Assembly (NCBI GenBank): GCA_030148625.1
Contig: JASBTC010000061.1
Span: 1-19,786 of the forward strand
From: Sphingobium sp.
GTDB taxonomy: Bacteria; Pseudomonadota; Alphaproteobacteria; Sphingomonadales; Sphingomonadaceae
Direction of reading: 5' to 3'
Length of the DNA stretch: 19,786 nt
Part shown: positions 8,028 through 15,228 of the stretch, piece after piece
Layout of the letters: each line of letters opens with the position of its first letter
Position numbering within the stretch: the first letter of the stretch is position 1
Program-made: the position numbers and the translations under genes
Notes under the pieces: model-generated
Seen by the model: only the letters and a program-made list of their open reading frames with translations
Told to the model about the DNA's origin: nothing
Databases searched by the model: none

Positions 8028-8117
8028 GTCACTCCAGCGAAAGCTGGAGTCCATAGGGTGCGTCCGGCGCCGTTGCGGCCCGGCAATCGCATAGGCTCCA
8101 GCTTTCGCTGGAGCGAC
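8028..8117. repeat. REP-like inverted pair (BIME-like element)
   Basis: Two 22-base copies lie head to head: 8028-8049 and 8096-8117, with one mismatch between them (GTCACTCC versus GTCGCTCC). Each copy is itself a hairpin, CTCCAGC-GAAA-GCTGGAG (8032-8049) and GCTCCAGC-TTTC-GCTGGAGC (8095-8114). The whole resembles the REP/BIME elements of many Proteobacteria, which are thought to be spread by RAYT transposases; none is encoded here. It sits in a 292-base gap (7956-8247) between divergent genes, where nothing else stands out. Confidence 0.85.
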
Positions 8118-8247
8118 CGCAAGTGATGGCTCCCCGCCATCCCCAAAGTCTTCCACCGCCCTACCCAAATCGAACCGCTTGCGGTGATCATGGCTTCTGT
8201 TATCCAATCATGGAGCAATCGCGCGAAAATCAGGCGAGGGCTGAACC

Positions 8248-8628
8248 ATGTCGCGAATGATCATGGCGCTTTTATTGGCCGCACTGCCTCTGCCGGCCGC
8301 CGCCCAGTCCTTGACCAGCGAGCAGGCCATGGAGAATTTCCGCGCGAAAACCATGCAGCCGCCTCGCTGCGCCGATAGCAGCGATCCCGAAGACATCACC
8401 GTCTGCGGCCGCCGCAATCAGGGCGCATACCGGCTGTCGCTGGTGGAGCCGACGCCCGGCGAGCGCATCCGGGGCGAAGCCGTCTCGGCGCTCACGGTGG
8501 CCGAAACCCGCGACACATGTTCGGCCGTCGGCCGGAACCAAAGCTGCGGCGGAGGCCTGCCGATCATGGGAATGGTGATATTGCTCGCCAAGATCGTGGA
8601 GAAGAAGATCCTGAACCCGGACGATTGA
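8248..8628 (+). CDS. Small secreted protein with RCADSSDPEDITVCGRR motif, function unknown
   Basis: The 126-residue product has a signal peptide (MSRMIMALLLAALPLPAAAQ). The segment RCADSSDPEDITVCGRRN followed by a YRL motif is of a type I associate with small sphingomonad envelope proteins of unknown role. Four mature cysteines (two in that segment, then DTCSAVGRNQSCGGG) could form two disulfides. A hydrophobic stretch near the C-terminus (LPIMGMVILLAKIV) may be a membrane-associated helix. GCGAGGG 7 bases upstream supports the ATG. It appears monocistronic; the 190 bases downstream (8629-8818) show no clear terminator. Confidence 0.75.
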   Translation: MSRMIMALLLAALPLPAAAQSLTSEQAMENFRAKTMQPPRCADSSDPEDITVCGRRNQGAYRLSLVEPTPGERIRGEAVSALTVAETRDTCSAVGRNQSCGGGLPIMGMVILLAKIVEKKILNPDD

Positions 8629-8801
8629 ATCGGGATATTGCGTCGACGAGTACGAGAATCTCTGAATCCATCGTCGCCGGTCCGCAGACTCGCCACGATG
8701 TAAAAAGCGATGTGCAAGCAGGAACAATGCAATCCTTTCGGGTTCACAACGGTGACGACATGCCGTGTTCATTCGACCTCGTCCAACTGCGCCCGCAATA
8801 T

Positions 8802-8809
8802 CGGAAAGG
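8802..8809 (+). promoter_or_regulatory. Shine-Dalgarno site deciding the HslJ-like start
   Basis: GGAAAGGA is centred about 12 bases before the ATG at 8819. It favours that start over an in-frame ATG at 8765, which has no such site and adds non-signal residues before the leader. Confidence 0.7.
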
Positions 8810-8818
8810 AACTATTGG

Positions 8819-9547
8819 ATGATCTTCAATCACAAGGCCGCCGGACTATTGATCGGTCTTGCCGCCGTACTTTCGGCGAGTGGCGCTTATGCGGGCAACG
8901 GCCCGAACCCTGTTGCGAAGCGCGCGACCGCGCTGACGACGCACCATTGGGATCTCGTCGAATGGAGCGGCAAGGCCCTTCCCCAGGGCAAGCCGCTGCG
9001 GCTCGATTTCGATGCCGCGACCGGGCGCTTCTCCACCGAGACAGGATGCAATCGCGCGGCCGGCACCTACACGGTGAAGGGCAGTTCGCTTCGCCTCGGC
9101 AACCGGAAGGGCGGTTTCGCGAGCACCTTGATGGCGTGCCCCGAGCCCGCAATGACGATGGAGCGCGCTTATGTCGACAGCCTGTCGGCCGTGACGCGCT
9201 ACGGCATCTCCGGCGACACGCTTGTCCTGCGGACGGCAAAGGGCGTGAAACTCACCTATCGGGCGGCGCACAAGCCGGCAGCCGACGCACCGCGCAAGTT
9301 CATCTATGTGTCGGCCGAGACCAAGCCCTGCACCGGGGTCGCGCCGATGACCTGCCTGCAGGTCCGCGGCAAGGAAAGCGATCCCTGGACGCTGCATTAT
9401 GGCGGGATCACCGATTTCGAGCCCCAGCCCGGCATCGAATACCGGCTCCGGATCATCGAGGAGAAAGTGGACAATCCCCCCGCCGACGCCTCCTCCATCC
9501 GCTGGACTCTGGATCAGGTCATCGAACAGCGCGTGGTCAATCCCTAG
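8819..9547 (+). CDS. HslJ-like META-domain plus DUF4377 envelope protein
   Basis: The 242-residue product has a signal peptide (about 1-25, cut after SGAYA). Residues about 40-150 match the META/HslJ domain: HHWDLVEWSG, LDFDAATGRFSTETGCNRAAGTY (cut here to the key feature, GCNRAAGTYTV), then LMACPEPAMTMERAYVDSL. Residues about 155-240 match DUF4377: FIYVSAETKPCTG, CLQVRGKESDPW, GIEYRLRIIEEKV. In HslJ of Escherichia coli the META domain is linked to novobiocin resistance and heat-shock response in the outer membrane. The combination with DUF4377 is common in Proteobacteria, and its molecular role is not known. A hairpin follows the stop at 9554-9583. Confidence 0.85.
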   Translation: MIFNHKAAGLLIGLAAVLSASGAYAGNGPNPVAKRATALTTHHWDLVEWSGKALPQGKPLRLDFDAATGRFSTETGCNRAAGTYTVKGSSLRLGNRKGGFASTLMACPEPAMTMERAYVDSLSAVTRYGISGDTLVLRTAKGVKLTYRAAHKPAADAPRKFIYVSAETKPCTGVAPMTCLQVRGKESDPWTLHYGGITDFEPQPGIEYRLRIIEEKVDNPPADASSIRWTLDQVIEQRVVNP

Positions 9548-9553
9548 CGCCGA

Positions 9554-9583
9554 GCGGCAAGGCCGGCACTGTCCGGTTGCCGC
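9554..9583 (+). terminator. Possible terminator hairpin after the HslJ-like gene
   Basis: GCGGCAA (9554-9560) pairs with TTGCCGC (9577-9583), and an inner CCGG/CCGG pairing extends the stem with a bulge. It begins 7 bases after the stop, but no T-run follows, so termination would be weak or Rho-dependent. Confidence 0.4.
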
Positions 9584-9620
9584 GCCCACCATCAACCGTC
9601 ATGATCGCGGCGGAAGGTAG

Positions 9621-10034
9621 ATGATGAGGATGGCGAGACGTCTGATCGGAACGGTGGCGCTGATCGCCTGGGTCGCCCTGCTGGCCGATCTGTTCGATCT
9701 TGCAGCACTTCCGCCATGGGCGATCGGACTGATCTGGGCGGTATTCATGATCGCGTCGCTCATCAGCCTCGCCATGGACTGGCGATCGCGCAGGGCCATG
9801 CCGCAGCAAAACGATCCGTCACCGGCCGGAAGCGCCTTGGGCGTGATCGTCATGACCGGGGCGGTGGCGGCTGTGCTGACCATCGGCGATACGGGAACCG
9901 CGGCGGACTATGTCCTTCCCGCCATCATCCTGGCCGTCACCGCGCCCATCGCGCTCGCGGCTTTCCGCTTCGCCTCCAGGAACCGTGACCGGATCGGCGA
10001 GGCACGGTTCGAGACCGCGTCCAATGGCGACTGA
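9621..10034 (+). CDS. Four-helix membrane protein, function unknown
   Basis: The 137-residue product has four hydrophobic segments: about 8-28 (LIGTVALIAWVALLADLFD), 32-52, 72-90 and 95-115. A basic cytoplasmic-type loop (DWRSRRAMPQQN) lies between the second and third, and the C-terminus is charged. GGAAGG at 9612-9617 is closer to normal spacing for the second ATG (9624) than for the first. It may be cotranscribed with the small frame at 10024, which overlaps its end by 11 bases. The family is not recognised. Confidence 0.7.
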   Translation: MMRMARRLIGTVALIAWVALLADLFDLAALPPWAIGLIWAVFMIASLISLAMDWRSRRAMPQQNDPSPAGSALGVIVMTGAVAAVLTIGDTGTAADYVLPAIILAVTAPIALAAFRFASRNRDRIGEARFETASNGD

Positions 10035-10173
10035 CCGCCCGCCGCCGACGCGCGGCAACGATCGGCCGCGAAAATGGCGCGGGCCGGGCCCGATCGTCAG
10101 GGGGCGCATCGTGCTGGCCTTGGTCTGTGGCCTTCTGGGTTTCGCCATGCACTGGATCGATCGCTTCATCTGA
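10024..10173 (+). CDS. Possible 49-residue single-pass membrane protein
   Basis: This short frame starts inside the last codons of the preceding membrane-protein gene and ends in one hydrophobic helix (RIVLALVCGLLGFAMHW) after a basic, proline-rich N-terminus. The overlap of 11 bases and the common orientation suggest translational coupling. There is no strong ribosome site and it is short, so it may be chance; the membrane helix following positive charges argues for a real protein. Its stop is 12 bases from the end of the converging gene. Confidence 0.45.
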   Translation: MATDRPPPTRGNDRPRKWRGPGPIVRGRIVLALVCGLLGFAMHWIDRFI

Positions 10174-10185
10174 AACGCCCGCGTC

Positions 10186-10731
10186 TCAGCGCCGCCCACT
10201 CCCGAACAACCGCCCAAACCATGCCGCGACACCGCCCGGACCAGCATTGGAGCCACCCCCAGCCCTGATCAGCCGCCCGACATCACCGGGCGCGATCCCC
10301 AGCAGCGACGCCATCTCCTCGGCGGTGATAGCCGGGCGCGCCTTTCTGAGGTCTTGCACCGTCCCAACAAGCGAGTGCGCCAGCGGATCGAAGAAGCGGC
10401 ACGGCTTGCTCAGGCGGCGGCCGATCGCCAGCACGGCTTCATAGGTGAGGAACTCCGGCGGCCACCACCCCGTCACGATCGCGGCAGCGCCCGCGGCATC
10501 GATACGGTGCAGGAAGAAATCGTCGTAGATCCGCTCCTCCTGCGCGACCATCCAGTGCTGCCCGCACGCATCGCACCGCGACAGATAGAGCCACCACGCA
10601 TCCCCGCCATGCTCGCGCACCGTTTCCAGCGTGGCGAACACCCGCTCATACAGCCCGTCGCTTTCCATCGGCAGGACCGCGAGATCGGGCAGCGTGGCGC
10701 AATGGCAGGGCGCGGTGGGCTGATCGTTCAT
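10186..10731 (-). CDS. Zinc-ribbon-like cytoplasmic protein, function unknown
   Basis: The 181-residue product has no signal peptide. Cys9-His10-Cys11 (CHC) near the start and Cys53/Cys56 in SRCDACGQHW look like the two halves of a zinc-binding site. The middle is acidic and aromatic (WWLYLSRC, ERIYDDFFLHRI), and the C-terminal third has a helical segment (ITAEEMASLLGIAPGDVGRLIRAGGG) resembling a short helix-turn-helix-like repeat, quoted here only for its general character. The ribosome site is weak. It could be an immunity-type or regulatory orphan, but no toxin partner is visible. It converges with the small membrane protein gene. Confidence 0.65.
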   Translation of the reverse strand: MNDQPTAPCHCATLPDLAVLPMESDGLYERVFATLETVREHGGDAWWLYLSRCDACGQHWMVAQEERIYDDFFLHRIDAAGAAAIVTGWWPPEFLTYEAVLAIGRRLSKPCRFFDPLAHSLVGTVQDLRKARPAITAEEMASLLGIAPGDVGRLIRAGGGSNAGPGGVAAWFGRLFGSGRR

Positions 10732-10787
10732 GCCCCGCTATCTGGACGCCCGCGTGGATGCCTGCAAGCGGGAGACGACGGGTGCAG

Positions 10788-12230
10788 CTACCGGTCAACA
10801 CCGATAGGCGCGTGCTGCCCTTTCGCCCGTCCGCCCAGCCCGATATCGAAGTGGACGACGGTGTTTCCGCACGCGAGCCAGATGAGGCGGCCATCGAGCG
10901 TGAAATCGAAGGTGACGGGATAGCTGCCGATCGACCAGGCCGAGAACCGGTCGATCAGCGTGCCCGTCTTCATGTCGACCAGCCCGAACCGCCGCCGCGT
11001 TTCCGGCGGCAGTTCGATCAGCGCCAGCCGCCCGTCCGGGCTGATCGCGGGGCGGGCGCGCTGCGACCAGAAGGCGGCGGCGCGCGCGGTGATCCGCCAC
11101 ACAGTCTTGCGGCTCTTGATGTCGACCAGCTCGGCGATCGGGCCGTCGACCGGCGTGGGCGGCGGAGCGCAACTCTCGGTCGATCGCCCACCCCGGTTGC
11201 AATCGTGCACCTGGACGCCATCGGGCTGCAACGCGGGATTGACGAGCAGCCCGGCGCCATCCGGGGTCAGCGCGAAGCGGCTGCCGCGATCGCGCGTCTC
11301 ATCACCCTTCCAGATTTCGGGCCTTGCCCCCTCCGTCCAGACCAGCCGAAGCGGCGGCCCCTTCCTGGACCCGAAAAACTGAAGAACAGCGCGCACCTTG
11401 CCATTTTTCAGCACCACCGCCGCCACGTCCGCGTTCGAAACGCGAGTGATGTTCGCCGGAAGCCCGTCAGCCAGATCGGGGATCGATTTCGCGGGCAGGC
11501 TGGCGCGCACCTTGCCGCTCGCGGCATCCACGATCGCGAAGGTCGGCGCGTCATCGGCATGTTCGGGCTTGTAATAGCCGCCGCGCGTGCCGAACTGCGC
11601 GATCGCGACGCCATTGCCATCCACCCATCGCACGGCGTCGAGCGGACCCGCCGGATGCGTCAGCGGCGGCAGATCGGCCGCCTTGCCGTCCAGCCCGACC
11701 CGGATCGGCACCAGGCCCGATATCGCGAAGCCTGATGGCGTCATGACATCCTGCCGCACCGTCCAGATGCTCGCCGAATCGTCGGACCAGCGGATCGCGC
11801 TGTCAGCGCTCAGCGCTCGAAAGCCCCGGAAACCGACACGATTGGGCAGTTGCGCGTAATCGCCCGATATCATGCTGACGATCTCCAGCGGCGCGGGCAT
11901 GCCGTCATGCCATTGGGCGATTCGCTCGCCATCGGGCGAAATGATCGGTTCGCTGACGCTGAAATGGCTGGACTTGAACGGCACGCAGGCGATCAGATCG
12001 GGCCTGACCCGCTGGCCCGGCTCGATCTCCTTGAGAAAAGCGGAAACATGACCGGACCCACAGCCGAAACTCGCAACCGGGGGCGTCAGTTTCGGCACAT
12101 CGGTGAATGCCGCCCCCGCCGTCCGTTCCGGCTCCGCCTGCCCGCTGCGGGCGGGCTCGGTGATGCCGGCGGCGAGCAGCAACACAAGGATCACACAAAG
12201 CGGAACGATGCCGGCGGCTTTCCTCGACAT
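10788..12230 (-). CDS. Secreted beta-propeller-like protein, function unknown
   Basis: The ATG ending at 12230 gives 480 residues; GGAG sits 7 bases upstream. The signal peptide is about 1-30 (VPLCVILVLLLAAG). The mature protein has recurring segments of the kind seen in TolB/WD40-like propellers: EPIISPDGERIAQW, RFALTPDGAGLLVNP, RPAISPDGRLALIELP and FDFTLDGRLIWLAC. The SPDG-type turn repeats strongly suggest a propeller. A cluster of cysteines near residue 360-370 (VHDCNRGGRSTESC) may form a disulfide. No catalytic triad of a prolyl oligopeptidase domain follows, so it is probably a binding or scaffold protein. A 26-base palindrome lies 57 bases upstream of the start. Confidence 0.75.
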   Translation of the reverse strand: MSRKAAGIVPLCVILVLLLAAGITEPARSGQAEPERTAGAAFTDVPKLTPPVASFGCGSGHVSAFLKEIEPGQRVRPDLIACVPFKSSHFSVSEPIISPDGERIAQWHDGMPAPLEIVSMISGDYAQLPNRVGFRGFRALSADSAIRWSDDSASIWTVRQDVMTPSGFAISGLVPIRVGLDGKAADLPPLTHPAGPLDAVRWVDGNGVAIAQFGTRGGYYKPEHADDAPTFAIVDAASGKVRASLPAKSIPDLADGLPANITRVSNADVAAVVLKNGKVRAVLQFFGSRKGPPLRLVWTEGARPEIWKGDETRDRGSRFALTPDGAGLLVNPALQPDGVQVHDCNRGGRSTESCAPPPTPVDGPIAELVDIKSRKTVWRITARAAAFWSQRARPAISPDGRLALIELPPETRRRFGLVDMKTGTLIDRFSAWSIGSYPVTFDFTLDGRLIWLACGNTVVHFDIGLGGRAKGQHAPIGVDR

Positions 12231-12286
12231 TCTTATTCTCCAGGAACATGGGCGCAAGCTGCCGAAAACTCCGTCTAACCGGCACA

Positions 12287-12312
12287 GATTAAACTCTTGC
12301 TAGAGTTTGATC
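12287..12312 (-). promoter_or_regulatory. 26-base imperfect palindrome before the propeller-like gene
   Basis: Arms GATTAAACTCT (12287-12297) and AGAGTTTGATC (12302-12312) are complementary with one mismatch, around a TGCT centre. It is AT-rich against GC-rich surroundings and lies in the 154-base gap between two minus-strand genes. It may be an operator for the propeller-like gene or a weak terminator of the gene before it; no T-run favours the former. Confidence 0.5.
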
Positions 12313-12384
12313 CGCGGGACCGAAGCTTATTGCGAGAGGTGAAGCTCGGCAGCAATTCTCGACGTCAGGCCTCTCAAACTCACC

Positions 12385-12912
12385 TCAGTTGCCAGTGAAC
12401 CAGTCATCCCTCAGGCGGCCGTCGGTCCGCCCCTTTCCGTAAGAGCGGGCGTGACGAATATAGCCGTTCTTTTCGCCGCAATCTTTCTCGAGCTCCTCCT
12501 TCACCGGATTGGTGAGGATGGCCTCCCGATCGGTCGCCAGATCGTCTTTCGTCCTTTCCTTGAAGCCCTTAGGTTTCGGGCACTCCATCGTATAGACGAC
12601 CATCGCGCACCTCTGCTTCGAAACGGGCGTCGCGTCGTACCAGCGGACGTCCCGCCTCAGCAGCCTGGGTTTGTCGGGGCCGCAGAAGTTCCACTGTGCA
12701 CGCTCCTGCCTGAGATTTTCCCAGCGCGGGTCGTTCATCTGCTCTTCGGTGAAATGGGTCATCGAATAGACAAACCCGCGATTGCTCGTCACGATCTGGC
12801 CGCCATAGGAAAGATAGATCGGCGGATCCATCAGACGCGGGGCGGCCGATACCAACAGCGGCGCCGTCGCGCAGGCGATCATGAGCGGCAGCGCTTTCAC
12901 AGTCCTGATCAT
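12385..12912 (-). CDS. Secreted protein of unknown function, four mature cysteines
   Basis: The 175-residue product has a signal peptide (about 1-24, TVKALPLMIACATAPLLVSA). The mature part is charged, with four cysteines (NFCGPDK, QRCAMVV, MECPKPK, KDCGEKN) that could form two disulfides, and aromatic segments (YLSYGGQIV, GFVYSMTHF). AAGGTGG lies 8 bases before the ATG. It is separated from the propeller-like gene by 154 bases, so it is probably its own unit. The family is not recognised. Confidence 0.7.
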   Translation of the reverse strand: MIRTVKALPLMIACATAPLLVSAAPRLMDPPIYLSYGGQIVTSNRGFVYSMTHFTEEQMNDPRWENLRQERAQWNFCGPDKPRLLRRDVRWYDATPVSKQRCAMVVYTMECPKPKGFKERTKDDLATDREAILTNPVKEELEKDCGEKNGYIRHARSYGKGRTDGRLRDDWFTGN

Positions 12913-13001
12913 GCCGTCACCACCTTCATGAAGACCGCAGGTCTAGCCAAGAAAGCTTAACGCCCACTTCCGGCGGAGAGCGGTTTTCGTTTCGACCGCG
13001 C

Positions 13002-13016
13002 AAGCCGGCGCGGCTT
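13002..13016 (-). terminator. Possible terminator hairpin after the acetyltransferase gene
   Basis: On the minus strand AAGCCG-CGC-CGGCTT forms a perfect 6-bp stem directly at the stop codon. No T-run follows, so this is a weak call. The rest of the gap 12913-13001 shows nothing. Confidence 0.3.
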
Positions 13017-13576
13017 CAGTCTTCACCGATCGAACGGATGACCTGCGCCGGATTTCCCCCGACAAGCATGTTGGCGGGAACGTCGCGGGTGACGACCGAT
13101 CCCGCGGCGACAACCGAGTTTTCGCCAATCGTCACCCCGCCGATGACGGTTGCGCCGGCTGCGATCCAGACGTTCCTTTCGATGACGATGGCTTTCCCGA
13201 TCGTGACGGCGCGGCGCTGCGACGGGTCGAGGGGGTGACCGGTCGTGATGAGGTTCACGTTCGGGCCGATCAGCACGTCGTCGGCGATGTCGAGGCCGCC
13301 GAGATCGTAGAAGGTGCAATTCTGATTGATGAAGACGTTGCGCCCGACACTGATCTCGCGTCCGCCGGCGGTGTAGAATGGCGGGAGCAGCAGGACGCTC
13401 TTGTCCACGGCCCTGCCGATGAGTTCGCCGAACAGCGCCCGGACTTCGTCGGCATCGTCGAAGGTCAGACGGTTGAGTCTGGCGGTGATCGCCATCGCCC
13501 GTCTGGTATCCGCCACCATCGCCGCCGATTCCGCCGTTTTCGCATGAATTGTCCTGATGCGATCGGTGTTCGGCAC
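13016..13576 (-). CDS. Hexapeptide-repeat acetyltransferase (NodL/LacA/Maa type)
   Basis: I choose the GTG ending at 13576, 10 bases after GAGG, which gives 186 residues, the normal family length; the open frame runs further but into a repeat-like spacer. Residues about 5-55 correspond to the Maa-type N-terminal helix region. Left-handed beta-helix repeats run from about 70 to 175 (VGRNVFINQNC, IADDVLIGPNVN, IERNVWIAAGATVIGGVTIGEN, VVAAGSVVTRDVPANMLVGGNPA; the last string is given for its class-typical end). The catalytic histidine is His114 in TTGHPLD. Members acetylate sugars such as galactosides, maltose or Nod-factor glucosamine using acetyl-CoA. The acceptor here is unknown. It lies 109 bases after the CoA ligase and may or may not share its transcript. 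Confidence 0.88.
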   Translation of the reverse strand: MPNTDRIRTIHAKTAESAAMVADTRRAMAITARLNRLTFDDADEVRALFGELIGRAVDKSVLLLPPFYTAGGREISVGRNVFINQNCTFYDLGGLDIADDVLIGPNVNLITTGHPLDPSQRRAVTIGKAIVIERNVWIAAGATVIGGVTIGENSVVAAGSVVTRDVPANMLVGGNPAQVIRSIGED

Positions 13577-13664
13577 TCGTCGGTTTCCTCGGCCTGTCGC
13601 TGGCGTGCGTTCCGGCGCAGGCGGGCGGCACCGGGATTCGCCGGGCATAGCCGCAAAGCGGGAT

Positions 13665-13677
13665 AGCTGGAATCCAT
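13665..13677. repeat. Possible degenerate REP-like remnant
   Basis: AGCTGGAATCCAT matches 12 of 13 bases of 8042-8054 in the REP-like pair. The surrounding spacer (about 13600-13677) has further G+C-rich complementary pieces but no intact hairpin copy, so it is at best a decayed element. Confidence 0.35.
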
Positions 13678-13699
13678 CCCCGGCTTTACGAGGCCGGGG
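13678..13699 (-). terminator. Hairpin enclosing the CoA ligase stop codon
   Basis: CCCCGGC (13678-13684) pairs with GCCGGGG (13693-13699); the TAA stop of the ligase (13686-13688) lies in the 8-base loop. It lacks a T-run. It may end the operon or stabilise its 3' end. Confidence 0.4.
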
Positions 13700-15194
13700 T
13701 CTTCCCGCGCGCCGCTCCGGGAGCCGCAACGACAAAGCTCCTGCCGTCGGCCAGCCATGCCAGGCGCTCGTCGCGCAGCGCGGTTCGGCGGACCTTGCCC
13801 GCCTCGTCGCGCAGGGGCGTATCGACCAGCTCGTAGCTTTCCGGGCATTTATAGCCCGTCAGCCGATCGCGGACGAACGCATCGATCGCGGCCGGCGCCA
13901 GATCGCCGGTCTGCTGGACGATCGCATGGACACGCGCGCCATAATCCTCGCAGGGCAATCCCAGCACCACGGCGTCGCTTATGGCGGGATGTTCCAGCAG
14001 CGCGGCTTCGACTTCGGCCGGATAGATATTGGCGCCGCCGCGGATGATCAGATCGGTCCGCCGATCGGAGAGATAGAGATAACCATCCTCGTCCAGATAG
14101 CCGAGATCGCCGAGCGACATGCGGCCTTCGCCGTCCAGCCGGGTTTCGGCGCCGATATAGTGGAAGCGGCCGGTCGCTTCGGCGGCGAAGAAGATCTCGC
14201 CGACTTCGCCGGGGCCGCAGGCCTCGCCATGTTCGTTGCGGACGCTCAGCACCTCGGGCGACGCCCTGCCCACCGATCCGGGTTTGCGCAGCCATTCCTC
14301 CCCGGTGATGGCGACCGACGCACCCTCGGTTCCCGCATAGATCTCGAAGATGCGCTCGGGGCCGAGCCAGTCGATCCAGGCCTGTTTCAGCCATGGCGGG
14401 CAGGCCGCCGCGAGATGGACGACCCGGCGAAGCGAGGACAGATCGTAGCGCACCTTCACCTCGGATGGCAGGTTCCAGATGCGGTGCATCATCGTCGGCA
14501 CCATGCAGACCCATTCCACCCGCTCGCACTCGATCAGGCGGAGAGCCTCCTCGGGATCGAACCGATTCATCCCGACCACGCGCGTTCCCGCGAGCAAGGC
14601 GAGGTTTGCGAAGAGGAACGGCGCATTGTGATATAATGGGCCCGGATTGAGCATTACGCCGCCGATCGGCATCCCGACCAATGCGCATATCCCCTGCAGC
14701 CGTTCATCGTAGCGCGCCGCGCCATGATCGACGATCAGCTTCGGCCGGCCGGTCGACCCGCCGCTCGTCACCGCCTTCCAATGGGCGGCGGCCAGATCGG
14801 GCGGCAGGTCGACGGGCGCGTCGTCGCGGGCGGGCGCGATCTGCATCACGCCATCGATCGGCTCCCCACCGTCGCGGATCAGGATGCGCGGCCGGGCGAG
14901 TGCGACGATCTGGGCCAGTTCGCGGCCGGGCAATCTGGTCGGGAGGATGCACGGCGTCGCCCCTGCCCGCCATGCGGCGAAGCTGCTGACATGATGTTCG
15001 ATGCCATTGGGCAGCGCCACCGCGACAAGATCGTCGGGCGTCACACCCAGTTCGATCAGGCGCCGGGCGCGCGCCGCGCTGAACCGGTCGAGTTCGGCCC
15101 AGCTCAATGCCTGGCCGGGATAGGTGATCGCAAGGTCCGCGGCGGACGCGCCGCCGGCATGTGCAGTCAGGATTCGGCCAAAGCTGTCGGTCAT
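13686..15194 (-). CDS. AMP-forming acid-CoA ligase (ANL superfamily)
   Basis: The ATG ending at 15194 gives 502 residues; the frame is open upstream to 15434 but that part overlaps the amidase gene. ANL core motifs are intact: the P-loop TSGGSTGRPK (143-152), the A5 motif YAGTEG (286-291), GDLGYLDEDGYLYLSDR with Asp363, GGANIYPAEVE (386 on), and the catalytic lysine Lys467 in DEAGKVRR. Such enzymes adenylate a carboxylic acid and transfer it to CoA in the cytoplasm. The overall layout resembles the bile-acid/long-chain acid CoA ligase (BaiB-like) group, but specificity cannot be read. It is the third gene of the MFS-amidase-ligase operon, 34 bases after the amidase, and would activate an acid freed by the amidase or esterase. 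Confidence 0.9.
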   Translation of the reverse strand: MTDSFGRILTAHAGGASAADLAITYPGQALSWAELDRFSAARARRLIELGVTPDDLVAVALPNGIEHHVSSFAAWRAGATPCILPTRLPGRELAQIVALARPRILIRDGGEPIDGVMQIAPARDDAPVDLPPDLAAAHWKAVTSGGSTGRPKLIVDHGAARYDERLQGICALVGMPIGGVMLNPGPLYHNAPFLFANLALLAGTRVVGMNRFDPEEALRLIECERVEWVCMVPTMMHRIWNLPSEVKVRYDLSSLRRVVHLAAACPPWLKQAWIDWLGPERIFEIYAGTEGASVAITGEEWLRKPGSVGRASPEVLSVRNEHGEACGPGEVGEIFFAAEATGRFHYIGAETRLDGEGRMSLGDLGYLDEDGYLYLSDRRTDLIIRGGANIYPAEVEAALLEHPAISDAVVLGLPCEDYGARVHAIVQQTGDLAPAAIDAFVRDRLTGYKCPESYELVDTPLRDEAGKVRRTALRDERLAWLADGRSFVVAAPGAARGKTPAS

Positions 15195-15228
15195 CAATTG
15201 CTCTTCGTCATAAGGATGGGAGGGGCAC

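Noticed and set aside
7956..8207. N-terminal extension of the two-helix membrane protein frame
   Set aside because: It reads through the REP-like repeat and lacks a start with a ribosome site.
12302..12313. AGAGTTTGATCC, identical to the conserved start of 16S rRNA
   Set aside because: The match ends after these 12 bases and the following sequence is not rRNA. It is the right arm of a local palindrome.
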